Shown here: positions 47,281 through 59,586 of the stretch, in pieces | Layout of the letters: the number at the start of each line of letters is the position of its first letter | Position numbering within the stretch: the first letter of the stretch is position 1 | Assembly: GCA_947247005.1 (NCBI GenBank) | Contig: OX365956.1 | Location: 10,622,089-10,686,088, forward strand | DNA length: 64,000 nt | Reading direction: 5' to 3' | Source: Spisula solida | Taxonomy: Eukaryota; Mollusca; Bivalvia; Venerida; Mactridae | The notes under the pieces: generated by a model | Database searches by the model: none | Told to the model about the DNA's origin: nothing | What the model saw: the letters and a program-made list of their open reading frames with translations, nothing else | Position numbers and translations under genes: made by a program

Positions 47281-47766
47281 TATCCAGTCACTTCCGGCAA
47301 AATCTGCGAGTTAACGTGGTGCCGATTAAACTTAGCTATACTCGGGTCACCTCGTCATGTGACTAGTGATAATCCGTCACCTTACCATGTGATCTGACGG
47401 ACTTCTTCTTATATGAGAGTCGCAGGTTTTATTCCGTGACCGAGGGTGAGGTTTTCCTATCCTAAATGAGCTGGTGGTTGATCGGTTAGTTTCTTCGACT
47501 TCCCTGCGTCTACACGATGACTATCAATATGTCAGACGTTGTTTATCGTGACGTCACGGAACGAACGTGACGTTGTGTGCTAGTTAATAAAGAGTAACAG
47601 TATAGTCCCGAGTTTGATCCCCTTACTGAGTAGATTAAGCGATAGGATAAATAGTATAATTGGTTAGTGCCGTGAATGAAGTAAAAGTTTATCCAGCTCA
47701 CCCGATAAATTCCTCCGTCTTGCCAGATAAACTTATTCATCCACGGCACTAACCTATTATTCTCTA
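47281..47766 (+). mobile_element. MITE family F, copy 1, inserted in an older repeat
   Basis: It spans 'tatccagtcacttccggcaa' to 'cactaacctattattctcta'. The right part is a foldback ('agtgccgtgaatgaagtaaa' mirrored by 'cttattcatccacggcact'). It contains 'tgatcccctt' and 'tgacgtcacggaacgaacgt'. The same element lies inverted at 60772-61291. It separates 'gtagggaactttatc' from 'tatcaagctttttgttgaaa', the two halves of the older repeat. Confidence 0.75.
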
Positions 47767-48770
47767 TCTATCAAGCTTTTTGTTGAAATTATACTGCCTT
47801 TTGGACAAAGAAATGGAAATGTTAAAGTTTAGGTACAAGTATTAGCATCAAATATTTTCAAAGCGGAGTGACATATTGCTTTTGACACATCGCGGTTGTT
47901 GTTGGTAGATGCGATCCTGTTCTTGATGAATTAGGCATTTCACACACCCTGTGTCAATGGCATACATGTTTTGGTTGAACGCAGACCTGCATTAAATGTT
48001 AGTCCTTACAAACGCATCATTTTCAAAAATTGTCTGCTATACATCCAAACAAATCTACAGATACGGTCAGTTTTGTACTAAAACATAACTGATCAATTTG
48101 TTTTACTGATTCAAAACATAGAAATTTCTGTACCGGTCTTTAAATGTTGTTGCGGGGTTACCAAGGAAACCAACTGCCTGACTATAGCCATACCCCCTGT
48201 AGACTAGTATCAGTTAACCATGTGGTTTTTATAGCTCAAACGTAGACTTTGCTTTGTCCAACTTCATAATGTCATAATTTGCTAACATAACCTTATTATG
48301 ATATTAATAAAACGCCAGATACATTCAATCTACTTTGGTGTTTATATATTACTGGTATATTTATTATGACATAAATGAACTTCATTGCAAAGTGAACTCC
48401 GACTTGTGATTGCACTTCATAAGTTCCATACCAAACTATTTTCATCATTCGTCAAGGCTCATAACTCTGCATTTTCTTTTATTAAGCCGATTCATACGTT
48501 GGAGTTTTGTCCCCTGCTGACCCTAATCAGCGTTCATATTCAGGACTTCTATCTGTTTTATTATAAGACTGCAGATTATGGACAGAGATAAGCATACCAT
48601 ACACATATCACACAGTTGTAATTAATTAAGTGTGTCTGATTACCTTGTACATGGACAGAGCTTATATTATGTGTTGAATGTTGTGGCAACTTGACTCTAT
48701 CATAACGCAGACATCACCATAGACTTATCAATTTACACTGTTTTGGGTGGTTAATATTATATAAATATCA
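47767..48770. other. Second half of the split repeat, then unassigned intron
   Basis: 47767-47880 continues the repeat interrupted by MITE F. Nothing recognisable follows up to the foldback at 48771. Confidence 0.4.
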
Positions 48771-48901
48771 GATGCCTGCCTGCGTGACATTGATATTGTC
48801 AACCCGAGGGCAGAATGTCATCCCGAGGCGAAGCCGAGGGTGACATTCTGTTTCGAGGGTTGGCAATATCAATGTCACGCAGGCAGGCATCTGATATTTA
48901 T
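48771..48901. repeat. Large palindrome, about 60-bp arms
   Basis: 'aaatatcagatgcctgcctg' plus 'cgtgacattgatattg' is mirrored perfectly for about 36 bp by 'caatatcaatgtcacgcagg' plus 'caggcatctgatattt'. The inner arms (cccgagggcagaatgtcat / tgacattctgtttcgaggg) also pair imperfectly to a centre near 'gaggcgaagccgag'. It is a foldback or MITE core and would form a strong hairpin. Confidence 0.88.
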
Positions 48902-50503
48902 TTTATTATACCGAAAACTATTATAAGTCTAGCGAAACGTTCACTGCTATTATTACCATAATTATAAACAGTAGGCATGACGGTGTTTTCATACATAGTT
49001 GTGTATCAATTTCACATTCTATTGTATGTGTAGGCCCAACGTTTATTTGGTGCATTTTGCCGATTTCTTTAACTAATAGATCATTTTTAAGAAATTATCT
49101 AGAACTTGTGTTATATAAGCAATAAATTAGATTTTTACCATTTTTGTATAGATCTATAACTTTAAAAGTGCGCCAAACGTAACGTCGCGTTTTGACGTTA
49201 TGACGTAATTGCTGATGACGTCATGACGTCTAACATACTTGTACATGATTGTTTTGTGTACAGTGCTCTTAATCTGGTGAAGTTGAATTAAGGAAACGCA
49301 TAGTTTTGAATACAGATTTGTTTTAGTTGTTTTTTGTCAGTCTATTTTTTACAAAATCTTGTAGATCTAGGCCTATATTTCAACAGTCAAAGAGCTACGA
49401 GTAAGATCGACGCAGTTACTTGCCCTTGCATGACATTGAAAATGTCAGGTCGATCACATGACCTGACAGTCAGTTTTTGGTCGATCACGTGTCATATGGG
49501 TTGGAACTGTCAATAACAGTCCTAATGTCTCTCTCCGGGGCAATGGGACTTTTGCATTGCAGAAAAAAGTGAGGTATAATAATTGCTAATACTGGTCCGA
49601 ACCCAGTTACCCATATTTCACGCACATGGTTGTTTCTTCTTTCGCGCACATTTAAATGATAATTGTTTACAAACAATGTTAAGGTTAGAGTTTGTATGTG
49701 CAAGGTATCACAAACATAAATTACATTATAATTGACCTGGATTGTCCGGAAATCACCTACGTGACGATACTTTAAACGAATCGAATATAAAGCTTAAACA
49801 GTGAAATAGAAGTTCATGCTACCATATCAGCAAAATAGTCAGTGAAATTCAAACAATACAATGATGTGCATTATTCCTACATGGTCGTGAAGTTGGCAGG
49901 CTAGCGGTTTAGCTCTGTTAATACTCCAGTTCTCATAAACCTTACAATCAAAATTTCGATTTATGCAAGAAAATGTGACGTTTTCACCATTTTCGTTTCT
50001 ATAGCAACCGGGATTGTTGTCATAATATAAATATGAAATGTTATTCACTATCTCATGACAAGCCCCTTATAAGCCCCTCTCCACATACTAAGTTTAATAA
50101 CGACACTATGAAAATTATTTTACTTAATCATACAATAAAGATTTCTTCACGGATGAGCATGCATGACTGACCGACGCACTTACAGACAAACGGATGGACA
50201 CACGTATGTAGGTCAAATTAAGATCCTGATGCATGTTTATCAGTTGATGACTTATAAAACACTCTCATTTAGATATGTTTACCCAAAATAAAGAAATTAA
50301 TTCATGTTTTATGGTACAAAAATAATTATCATATTTTCTGAAAAGTGGGTGGGGTAAATCTACCCCTTCATTTTCACATGATTTGCTTAAAAAATTGAAA
50401 TAAATGGTTTATTGAAAATATTTTGCTTGTAAATTCCTTTTATCAACAACATGGTTGGATATTTTAACCTGCTAGTGTGTATAACATTAAACTACTGATA
50501 AAA
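48902..50503. other. Unassigned intron sequence
   Basis: No exon recognised. A CpG-bearing patch at about 49165-49230 has 'tgatgacgtcatgacgtc' (two CRE-like sites). Around 49430-49510 'gtcgatcacatgacctgaca' is partly mirrored by 'tggtcgatcacgtgtcat'. Confidence 0.4.
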
Positions 50504-51071
50504 ATAGAGGATATTTGTTTGTTTTGATTGAATATGGTTTATATCTCATCGTGTAGTGATAAAATTCAATATTTTCAAGAGCGCGTAGCGCGAGTGAAAA
50601 TATTAAAATTTTATCACTACAAGATGAGATATTAACCATATTCAATCAAAACAAACAAATATTCTATTTATTTAATGATTTTATGGTGTCAAAACTGGTA
50701 CTATTTATGCCAAATTACCACTGTGGTTAGGCTACGTATGAATATGTTATTCCATTCATATTTTTCACTTCAAAATCCGCCATCTTGGATTATGGTGAAT
50801 AGGTGAAAACGACTTTTTTGAGAATTTTGCATTAAATCATACACCAACTTGTAGGAAATGGTCTAACTAAGAATAAAACCCCCCACATGACATGTTTCCG
50901 TTCAGTAATAAAAAAGTTACAGACATTTTAGTGTTGAGATTTTGGTAAATTAAAGTAGTCCCTGTGAGGGGGCGGAGCTTATATCAGTCACATTGTAGGT
51001 GATAACCAGTGACTGATATAGGTTTTATTTCACTGACAGAACTCCATATCTCATCAGTTAGCATTAAATAA
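50504..51071 (+). mobile_element. MITE family G, copy 1
   Basis: It starts 'atagaggatatttgtttgtt' and has a long imperfect hairpin at about 50527-50645: 'tgaatatggtttatatctca' plus 'tcgtgtagtgataaaatt', mirrored across a GCGCGTAGCGCG centre. It ends '...ctcatcagttagcattaaat'. Two more copies lie head to head at 59002-60086. Confidence 0.8.
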
Positions 51072-53215
51072 ACTGTTATACCCAAATTTTCATGGAATAA
51101 AATTATGAAAAGTATAGTGACCTTCTTAAAATCGCTTTTTAAGGTACTTCCGCAACTTTCTGAACAGGGGATTTTTTCCTGGTAGTAGTTTAGACATTAA
51201 AAAACTTAAAAATACTCAAAACAAAACTTTTGCAATTTTGTCTAGGTTAAGGCCATTTTTGGGCTAGAATGACTGGCCTATAATGACATATAGGGCTCGA
51301 TATTGTTGAAATGTATGTTGTAAATTTCCTGCTATCATACATGTTCTGTATAACATTGCACCCTTTATCACGAACCTGACCCGCGGGCAAAATAACACAC
51401 AGGAAGATCCAACCATAGCGTTTCCGGGGGATCAATAGTACAATTGAGCACATTTATGAATACTTATATCTGTCCTCACATACTGCGTCATGTTTTCTTC
51501 CAAAACTTTAGACACCGGATTTGGCGTTCATGTGATTCAATAATAATAAATAAAACAAAATATATTGTGCAACATCCATATAGATCTACTTCTTTGTATC
51601 GAGACCCGAACATAATTATTAATTAAACAATTATTATCACACTCAATACCATGTTTTAAACGCACGTAAAATCCATTGTGTAGGATGTATTTAGATGCAT
51701 ATTTGTCTTATAAATGGCAGAATATAGATGAGGTACTGACTCGGAATAAATTTGGAAAAAAACATATCTGTCATTATGTGATCAATTTACGCACAAAATA
51801 CTAGTAATAGAACTACATTGTATGCCCAAAGTGCTTTTTGTGTCACTCGTTTGTTTGATGCATAATCGTGACACTCGTTTGTTTGATGCATAATCGTAGG
51901 CTTTCAATTCTAGTCCAGTTTGCACTCGATCTTAGACTTGTGCTCAACCATTAACAGACATTATTCAGTCTTAACCCAGCGTCAGAACGCACATTCACAT
52001 GTGTCTGTTAGCCAGGGGAAGTGCTAGACCTACTGGTTATAAAGCCTTATAGTAGACATTACTTTAACATGAGCCTGTGTTAGTCAAAATACATTAGATA
52101 TTCGTTCAATGATCCCTTTAGTTCTTCGTTCGGTGGTGATGATCCTTAGTAAATTGATCGAACTTTAGATCTTCAACCAGCGCAATCCGAGTCTCGAAGT
52201 ACTAGCGTATTTTCAACCGGTATTTGATAAATACCAGTGTTGTCCTGAGGGATGGGATCTATACATGCATATCTAAGTTACGCCTAATTATCAATGGAAT
52301 AGGTATTGATCGCTGGGCTCGATCTTAGACCTACGTCCAATGGTCGCTATATTCGTTCAAAATTGCTGGCCTTAATCTAGACTGTAGCAGTGCATTTGAA
52401 AAGTGGTATTGTACGGGATATGTAAACTTGGGAAGCTACTAGTAATTTGATTCTCTGCATGCTTCGCATTGAATTATAACGAGATTGTGAGATGATTCTA
52501 CCGATATTACGAAGGCTGCAAAGAGCTGAGTTACTTCTTAAACGAATCGTTTGTATCATTCTTCTTGAAAAGATGGTTTTGTGCTTTGAACTTATTACCT
52601 CAAATTCTAATTATATTGAAAAATCACTATCTCGCCCCACGACATGAAAACATTACATCCCTACAAAATTAGTTCATGGCACAATCGCTTAATTCTATCG
52701 TCACACATACATAGTTCGATTCCTCGATATAATTTATGAGACACGTCACAGTCGTCGGTTCCAGTACCTTATCTCTTTTCGAATGAACACATTAGGTAGT
52801 AAATGTTTATTATTTTAGCGTATTCTTTGCACTTATTCAATGAGATTTGTAAAGATTGTGCGTAATTTTAATATTGACTCTAAATTTAAGCTCAGTATCA
52901 GTTTTTACTTCACACAAACACGTTTTCAGTTATTTTAGTAAGTTATTACGATTGACAGTGTATGAAAGCTATATTTGTTAGCCATATATAATGATGAGGA
53001 TAGAAGTCGTGTCGGTATGACTTGTTTTTTTCCGAGGGCTTCGATTTTGCTCTCAGGATAGCTAGGTAGATTTTCGAACTTAGGGTGGACGCTAAAAACG
53101 AAAAACCATTTTGTATGGCCTTAGTTCTGCAATGTACCCGGTGTTCAACACAGATACACACGAGGCTAGTTATCTGTAAATGGATAGGAATCACTGACTG
53201 AAAAACGTATAAGAA
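51072..53215. other. Unassigned intron sequence
   Basis: No exon recognised. A 30-bp tandem duplication ('gacactcgtttgtttgatgc' plus 'ataatcgt') lies at 51841-51898. Confidence 0.4.
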
Positions 53216-53220
53216 ACGAC

Positions 53221-53302
53221 TAATGCCACGGCCGAGATTTTGAACCAGTGTCGCCTCAATCCATAGTCAAGAGCAATACCCATGCGACCATCGTGGAACC
53301 TT
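53221..53302 (-). mobile_element. tRNA-derived SINE head
   Basis: On the minus strand an A-box-like 'atggtcgcatgggtattgc' and a B box 'tggttcaaaatctc' are spaced as in a tRNA. The arms do not pair well, so it is not a functional tRNA. Confidence 0.5.
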
Positions 53303-53944
53303 ATCGCCATAATGGGTGATTGATTATCGCATTAACAAGACACGACGATAACACACACTAGAACACCAACCATAAATATATACATGTAGTCTAATGTAAG
53401 CTGCAACCACCCTTAATAGTGCTGATTCGGTTTTTTGTATGGTGTGTTCTTTACTAGTACACATGTACTGACGAACGTATTACATGTATTGATGAAATAA
53501 CTGAGTGAAATGAAATTGGTTGCAAAAACAAGTCGCACAATAAGTAGAGAACATTACACCACACTACTTAAAAAGTCAACTATTCACACTATGCGGTGTA
53601 ATATAAAAGGTCAAGGTGAAGTTTGTTTTAATTATAGTGTCACCCCTATTGAAAGGGACAGCCATTTTGACTTATGAGACACCTATTTTTCGTGCGCACA
53701 GTATCTCCCGCATCCCTTCTCGTATTCATATGACTGCCTTGTAAACATCCACTGTAATCCCCATGAAAACACAGTACTTACCATTTTGTGTAAAAATATT
53801 ATTTTAAAAATATTAATGATTGTAGGTGCTATGGTTCCGCGGTTGATATTCTGGGAGGGGATTTATAATACATGTTGTATACGCCGAACTACCCTAACAC
53901 GTACTAAATATCAACTAACCATTCCACAAGCAACCAGCAATATT

Positions 53945-54070
53945 TCAACACAGGGAGGAAAATCAACATTAATATTGTTGTCAACTTTTCATGGAATGGT
54001 ATTAATTGCCACGATCGCCTGGTTACAAATCCAGCGCACTATAACTACTGAACCACGGCCGTGGCTATAT
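53945..54070 (-). mobile_element. tRNA-derived SINE, copy 2
   Basis: It shares with 44330-44456 'attgttgtcaa', 'catggaat', 'ccagcgcact' and 'gaaccacggc', in the same order. The plus-strand frame at 53786-54166 is incidental. Confidence 0.55.
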
Positions 54071-54327
54071 GTACTCGTACACAATCCTTTGGTTAATTAT
54101 GAGATGCAGTACAAAAACATTAAACCAAGGGCCCTAGCTTATTTACTCCGTTCTAGATTAAACTAAACATTACATTAGACAGTTCATTGCGGATTTTAGC
54201 AGAATGTCATGAAGATGATACATGTATGTTAAATACGTACTAGATTTGTAAGAATTTTAAATTGTCGACTGCATACTCGCACAATTCTATGTATCCGCAT
54301 GTTGAGGCATCTATGGTGAACTACAAG

Positions 54328-54412
54328 GTGACAAGGTGGTCGAGTGGATTACGCACTTGACTACTGATAGAGAGGTCCCTGGTTCGAATCTCGGCCGGGA
54401 CACTTGGTCATT
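54328..54412 (+). mobile_element. tRNA-like SINE head or tRNA pseudogene
   Basis: 'gtggtcgagtggattacgca' (A box) and 'ggttcgaatct' (B box) are well preserved. The putative acceptor arms (GACAAGG vs CCGGGAC) match at only four of seven positions, which argues for a SINE head over a working tRNA. Confidence 0.5.
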
Positions 54413-54749
54413 TCTGAAACGCTTTTCAGTGTTTCCCACCCAGCAAAGAATGGACTTTGTGATAAAGCATAAACATGTGCTTTTCGGTCAAAAACAATTT
54501 TACAATAGATGCCTAGTGAAGAGGCATTTTTATGCGAAAGGTGCATATGTTCCATTTCATTAACAATTCGACAAATTATGAAATATTTCTAATTTTTTTC
54601 CTGCGCAGACTGTTGAACCTTCTAGTTACATACTTTGTCCATTGGTTCTGCTATTTGGTGGGGGAAGAAAATCAAATGAATCATATTCGTCACTGACTGT
54701 GTGTGTTTTACAATTACGCTTCTTAGAACTTCTGGTTGCGCATTGATGA

Positions 54750-55003
54750 TATTTCTGCTTGAGTCTTGGTTAATGATAGTGAGTCTGTATCTGCTTCAGT
54801 CTTGGTTAATGATAGTGAGTCTGCATCTGCTTCAGTCTTGATTAATGATAGTGAGTCTGTGTCTGCTTGAGTCTTGGTTAATGATAGTGAGTCTGTATCT
54901 GCTTCAGTCTTGGTTAATGATAGTGAGTATGTATCTGCTTGAGTCTTGGTTAATGATAGTGAGTCTGCATCTGCTTCAGTCTTGGTTAATGATAGTGAGT
55001 CTC
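54750..55003. repeat. 36-bp minisatellite, about seven units
   Basis: The units contain 'agtcttggttaatgatagtg' and 'agtctgtatctgctt'. As 36 is a multiple of 3, one frame repeats a 12-residue hydrophobic peptide (LQSWLMIVSLYL type). There is no evidence of translation. Confidence 0.92.
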
Positions 55004-57356
55004 TGTTTCATCCTCTGTTATGCCACGCAAAACTTCTTTTGAAAATATTAGGGGTATAACTTTAATATTTTCTTTGCATTTTATATAAGATGACGTTTTG
55101 GTCACCACACAATGAGCATGGTATCCAGTGGATACAAATGTTGTTAACTTCATTAACTTTCTTCCAAATGAAGTGAACATGGGAAAATTTTGAGCATGTA
55201 CGAGCAGCTAGTTGTCAACGGTCAATATTGCAGCTATGAGACGAATATGTTACTTTTTATCAATGTTCTGTTTGGTTGTTGTTTTCGGTTGAGCACTTTT
55301 GTTGTTGTCTTTCAGGCACTCTTGAAACATATGAAATAAACGTATAACATGGCTAAAAGACACCCTACGATATCTGTAAATCTCAAAAGGTTCCACGTGT
55401 ATGAATTCATCACTTAAACCAAATTTAGACCTTTCTTTGATATATATATTCAAAATAATATCTCATACTTTAATTACTTAGCAGGTTATAAAAATATCAA
55501 CAACGTATGTTTTATTTCATAATTAGTAACATTAAATGTATACTTAGTAACAATATACCAGTATATCTAAAGACTCTAAACACGTTTTATTGATTCATAA
55601 ATATTTCCAACATTTTATGCACAAGATATTAGAATTAGGAATCAACTTTTCTCTCTTTTATAACATGTGGACATCCAAAATATCTCGAAACAAACAAGGC
55701 CTAAAATATGCCGCGTTTGACACCAGTGGACCACAAAATGCATTTATTTAGTATTATTATATTCATTATGCATACATGTAGTTCAGTTTAATACTAGTAT
55801 TTAGCAAGTTCCTATTTGCAAATATTTATTATTATTCGGAAATTCAGAGTTTGGTTCGACGTTTTGATTAATTATATCCAGCTGCTGAAACTTATTTTTT
55901 GAACCAGCTAATAGTTCGACAATGCTATTATCGTACGACGGACGTACGTCGATCCACAGGAACTTGCATTTATAATTTGGAAAAAAATGCCAACTGTACA
56001 GTACTATTAAAATATAGACAGGTGTGCAATGCGATTGTATCCAACATAACATAACATAACATAACATATCTTTATTACACTCAATACATGCAATATACAT
56101 AGTAAAAAACATGTAAATATGAGGAAAAACATTAATGCAAATACGAGGCGTAAAATACATACATATATATACCGTCTATATATACATATTTAAATATGTA
56201 TATATAGGTGGGCTAGGTCACTTTTCATGGACCTGTGGTACGACTGACAGTTCCCAAATATGCACCATAGAGCCGTCGCACGTCCGGCGTGTGACAATTG
56301 TGACCGCTCCACAAAATTACCCTTTCCAGACGCAAGTCGGTACATTTCGACGTAGATTCGCAAGCGTCGTGCGACGAAGAAATTCCTACGACAATTGTGA
56401 AGGGGTTTTAGCTTTTGGTTCGCAGAAAATAGCGAGCTATTGTACTCATTCGTAGACGTCGGTGTCACACTTTTAGTTAACGTTTTGCGTGCAAGTTATC
56501 CATGCTATAGCATTATAACTTACGACACTCGTTTAACGTCATTAGTCAACAGTACTATCCAGTGCAATAACTTCATTATGATTTTAAGTGGAGTTATGTC
56601 CCTTTTTAATTTAGACTTTTCTTGGTTAATGTTTTGCGTGCAAGTTACATTCAGACAATATTTAATAATTAACTAGTATCAATGGTATTGCATTGAAACT
56701 TTCAACACTTGCTTACTACCATTAGTAAATAATACTGGTCAAGGGCAATGACTCATACTTTGAACTTAAAAGAGTAATGTCCCTTTTTACCCTGAAATGA
56801 ACGTTACTATCAGTACCATTTTGTATGTAATGGAGTTTACATTACGTTTCTGTATATTGTAGTCATCTAAGTTGTATAACTTATAGCCTATTTTGTACTC
56901 AGATTTTCAATGAAAAATGGCTGCGAATAGTCTTGCGCGCTGTCTAGAATTTTCATTTACAAATATATATCCGAAATAACTTTAGTACAAGGCGTTTTCC
57001 ATGTATTCCGTACGTTCTGTTAACAAACGCACGAAAACAACTACATATATTATTACATTATAATATTATATGTCGAAAATCAATGAAATAGCATTTTGAG
57101 GCGCGTCGTTTCTGTCAATATTTTGCACATTTACGCTTGACTCGATTTCTAAGACCGGGATAACTTTGTTTTTATGCGTTATACATCATCAGAAGTGGAA
57201 AGATGAGTAGCGTGATATGGTAGAAATTTAATTTTGAACCTTTTTGAAATAAGGAAGAAAAAAACAATAGCTCAAACTGTACACAATGACGCCCGTTTGT
57301 TTACAAATTGATGAAACGACGCGATTTCGATTCTCCACCCTGTAAATGTACCACAG
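55004..57356. other. Unassigned intron sequence
   Basis: A CATAA microsatellite (cataacataacataacataa) is at about 56042-56066. At 56468-56830 are decayed clam-repeat units ('acgttttgcgtgcaagttat' twice; 'ggtattgcattgaaac'). No exon recognised. Confidence 0.45.
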
Positions 57357-57492
57357 TCAATTTCGCAAGAGTCAATTACAATTTAACACGGTTTGTATAC
57401 GAGCACATACCCGTATGTGAAATAGGCACGGTCAAGCAGATGACCTGCGACAGGTCAGAAAATCCGACTATATTCACGATAAATCTAACATC
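57357..57492 (+). pseudogene. Possible degenerate Ig exon of the receptor gene
   Basis: After an acceptor-like 'ttctccaccctgtaaatgta' plus 'ccacag', a phase-1 frame reads NFARVNYNLTRFVYEHIPVC, then GTVKQMTC and NPTIFTINLTS, and hits TAA at 57493. The NPTIFTINLTS stretch resembles the E strand of an Ig domain (usually followed by a D-x-G-x-Y signature). That signature, a phase-1 donor and the rest of the fold are missing. Skipping it joins exon 4 to the exon at 57584 as ...LNVRYAPIPLAE, a typical inter-Ig junction. A decayed or non-coding relic is therefore the better reading, but an alternative exon with a stop is possible. Confidence 0.35.
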
Positions 57493-57583
57493 ATAAGCGA
57501 GTTGTGCGATATTATCTTGAATAATATTTATATGTTTAATTATGATATGATAATTCATTTATTCATCACGTATATTATTTTAG

Positions 57584-57892
57584 ATGCACCCATTCCATTA
57601 GCGGAATCAACCATCTTGTCTAACATAGAAAGCCGTTTACATGATTTTGTGAATCTCAGCCTAGAGGTCAGAGCTAATCCTGAGCCACAACCATCGGATT
57701 ATGTTTGGTCGAAAAACGAAGATGGTGACTGGAAACTAATTGAGGATTCGTACATGATAAGAATCGTAACCAATCCTTTAAGTACGAATCTGGTATTCAC
57801 CAATGTACAGATTACAGATAGCGCCGAATATAAGCTGAATGTGAAAAATACCATTGGCATGATGCAGCAATGGTTCACACTGACTATACACG
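57584..57892 (+). CDS. Ig/FN3 receptor gene, Ig domain without its cysteines
   Basis: Acceptor 'atattattttag' and donor CACG|GTAAAT enclose 309 bases, phase 1 at both ends. The protein reads APIPLAESTILSNIESRLHD, then VNLSLEVRANPEPQPSDYVWSK with a core Trp, and LVFTNVQITDSAEYKLNVKN where the usual Y-x-C is Y-x-L. Both canonical cysteines are replaced (V in the B strand, L in the F strand). The D-x-A-x-Y position and the A-N-P-x-P motif before the Trp are kept. Cys-less Ig domains are known in adhesion receptors. The split codon with exon 4 makes TAT (Tyr). Confidence 0.8.
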
Positions 57893-57967
57893 GTAAATAT
57901 ACCCATTTCCACATAGTCGGTATTCCAACAGTATCGATTTATAACAATACCTCAAATTGTGTATATA

Positions 57968-58856
57968 TACGAGGGTCAGTCAAGAAAAACTGAGCTTTGG
58001 TAATTTAAGCCTTCAAAATCTGTTTGCAGTGTTGTACTTTCTATTATGCATCGTCAACTAGTATTCCCTGCGCAACTTCTGAAGAATTATGTGACCAGAT
58101 ATAGGCTTAAAATATAGTTTCCAAGCATCCACAACACGTCACTAAGAGGTATGCGTTCGCGCCACCGACATGAAGACTGAATTTGTTGTAAATGCAATGG
58201 TTTCTTTCAACCTTATACACCGTGATTTATTACAACTAACACGTGCATATGGTAGAATAGCATATCTCAAATAAATTTTATTTCAGAATGGACACTTATG
58301 CTGTGTTATTTTGTTTCCTAGCAACAAGTTTACCCACATTTCATCAATTTTCTCGGCATGCGTTCTTTTCGTTGCCATGGTGTTCTAAAACTAATAACTG
58401 ATTTCTCCTATTATTTTTAATAAGATTATGAATATATCTCAAGAAGTCCAAAAACCGTTATATAAATAAAATGTATAGCTTGGCTTTGGAAAAAGAAATG
58501 ACAATTTACATTTTCGTGAAGTATATTTTCTATATTGGTGGAATAAATCAATTAGAATTAAGTCTATCTGATATATTAATGTATTACGAAATAAATGATA
58601 CGTTTGGAATGTCAGATATATCTTTATGTTTCCATGGCATCACAAACGTTTGTTCTACTTACAGCGTGAACGCATGTCCTCGAGTTGTCCTCTTTGGTTG
58701 CCTGGCAACAAGAATCAAATTGTCATAACCCAGATTGGTATTCGCAAAAACATCAGTGAGATACCATAGTTTACGATAATGCATAGAACATATACGACCA
58801 CTAATTTTGCCAAGCATTATAAAGCAACTCTCAGTTTTTCTTGACTGACCCTTGTA
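57968..58856. mobile_element. Mariner-like TIR element, 0.9 kb, 76 bp after the Ig exon
   Basis: TA-flanked ends: left 'tacgagggtcagtcaagaaa' plus 'aactgag', right its complement, identical over about 23 bp (AGGGTCAGTCAAGAAAAACTGAG). The terminus is mariner-like. No transposase frame is present. The hydrophobic frame at 58471-58728 is unrecognised. Confidence 0.8.
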
Positions 58857-59001
58857 TATAGATGGTCACAGAAATTTACTCCACTCGTGAAAATGTTTTT
58901 TTCTTTGATCACTCGGTGAAATAAAATTCGATCCAAAAATCAACAAATTTTCTGTTTTTTACATTGTATAGGCTTCAATTTCTCTTAAAATGGTACAGTT
59001 A

Positions 59002-59586
59002 ATAGAGGATATGTGTTTTTATTTAATGCTAACTGATGAGATATGGAGTTCTATCAGTGAAATAAAACCTATATCAGTCACTGGTTATCACCTACAATGT
59101 GACTGATATAAGCTCCGCCCCCTCACAGGGACTACTTTAAATTACCAAAATCTCAACACTAAAATGTCTGTAACTTTTTTATTACTGAACGGAAACATGT
59201 CATGTGGGGGTTTTTATTCTTAGTTAGACCATTTCCTACAAGTTGGTGTATGATTTAATGCAAAATTCTCAAAAAAGTCGTTTTCACCTATTCACCATAA
59301 TCCAAGATGGCGGATTTTGAAGTGAAAAATATGAATTGAATAACATATTCATACGTAGCCTAACCACAGTGGTAATTTGGCATAAATAGTTCCAGTTTTG
59401 ACACCATAAAAGCATTAAATAAATAGAATATTTGTTTGTTTTGATTGAATCTGGTTAATATCTCATCTTGTAGTGATAAAATTTTAATATTTTCACTCGC
59501 GCTACGCGCTCTTGAAAATATTGAATTTTATCACTACACGATGAGATATAAACCATATTCAATCAAAACAAACAAATATCCTCTAT
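59002..59586 (-). mobile_element. MITE family G, copy 2 (inverted)
   Basis: It has matching ends 'atagaggatatgtgttttt' at the left and 'aaacaaatatcctctat' at the right, and is the reverse complement of 50504-51071 over most of its length, including the GCGCTACGCGC hairpin centre. Confidence 0.85.

Noticed and set aside
53786..54166. 126-codon plus-strand frame
   Set aside because: Much of it overlaps an antisense SINE copy and it has no domain.
54328..54412. Functional tRNA gene
   Set aside because: A and B boxes are good but the acceptor stem matches at only four of seven positions; similar heads occur in SINE fragments here.
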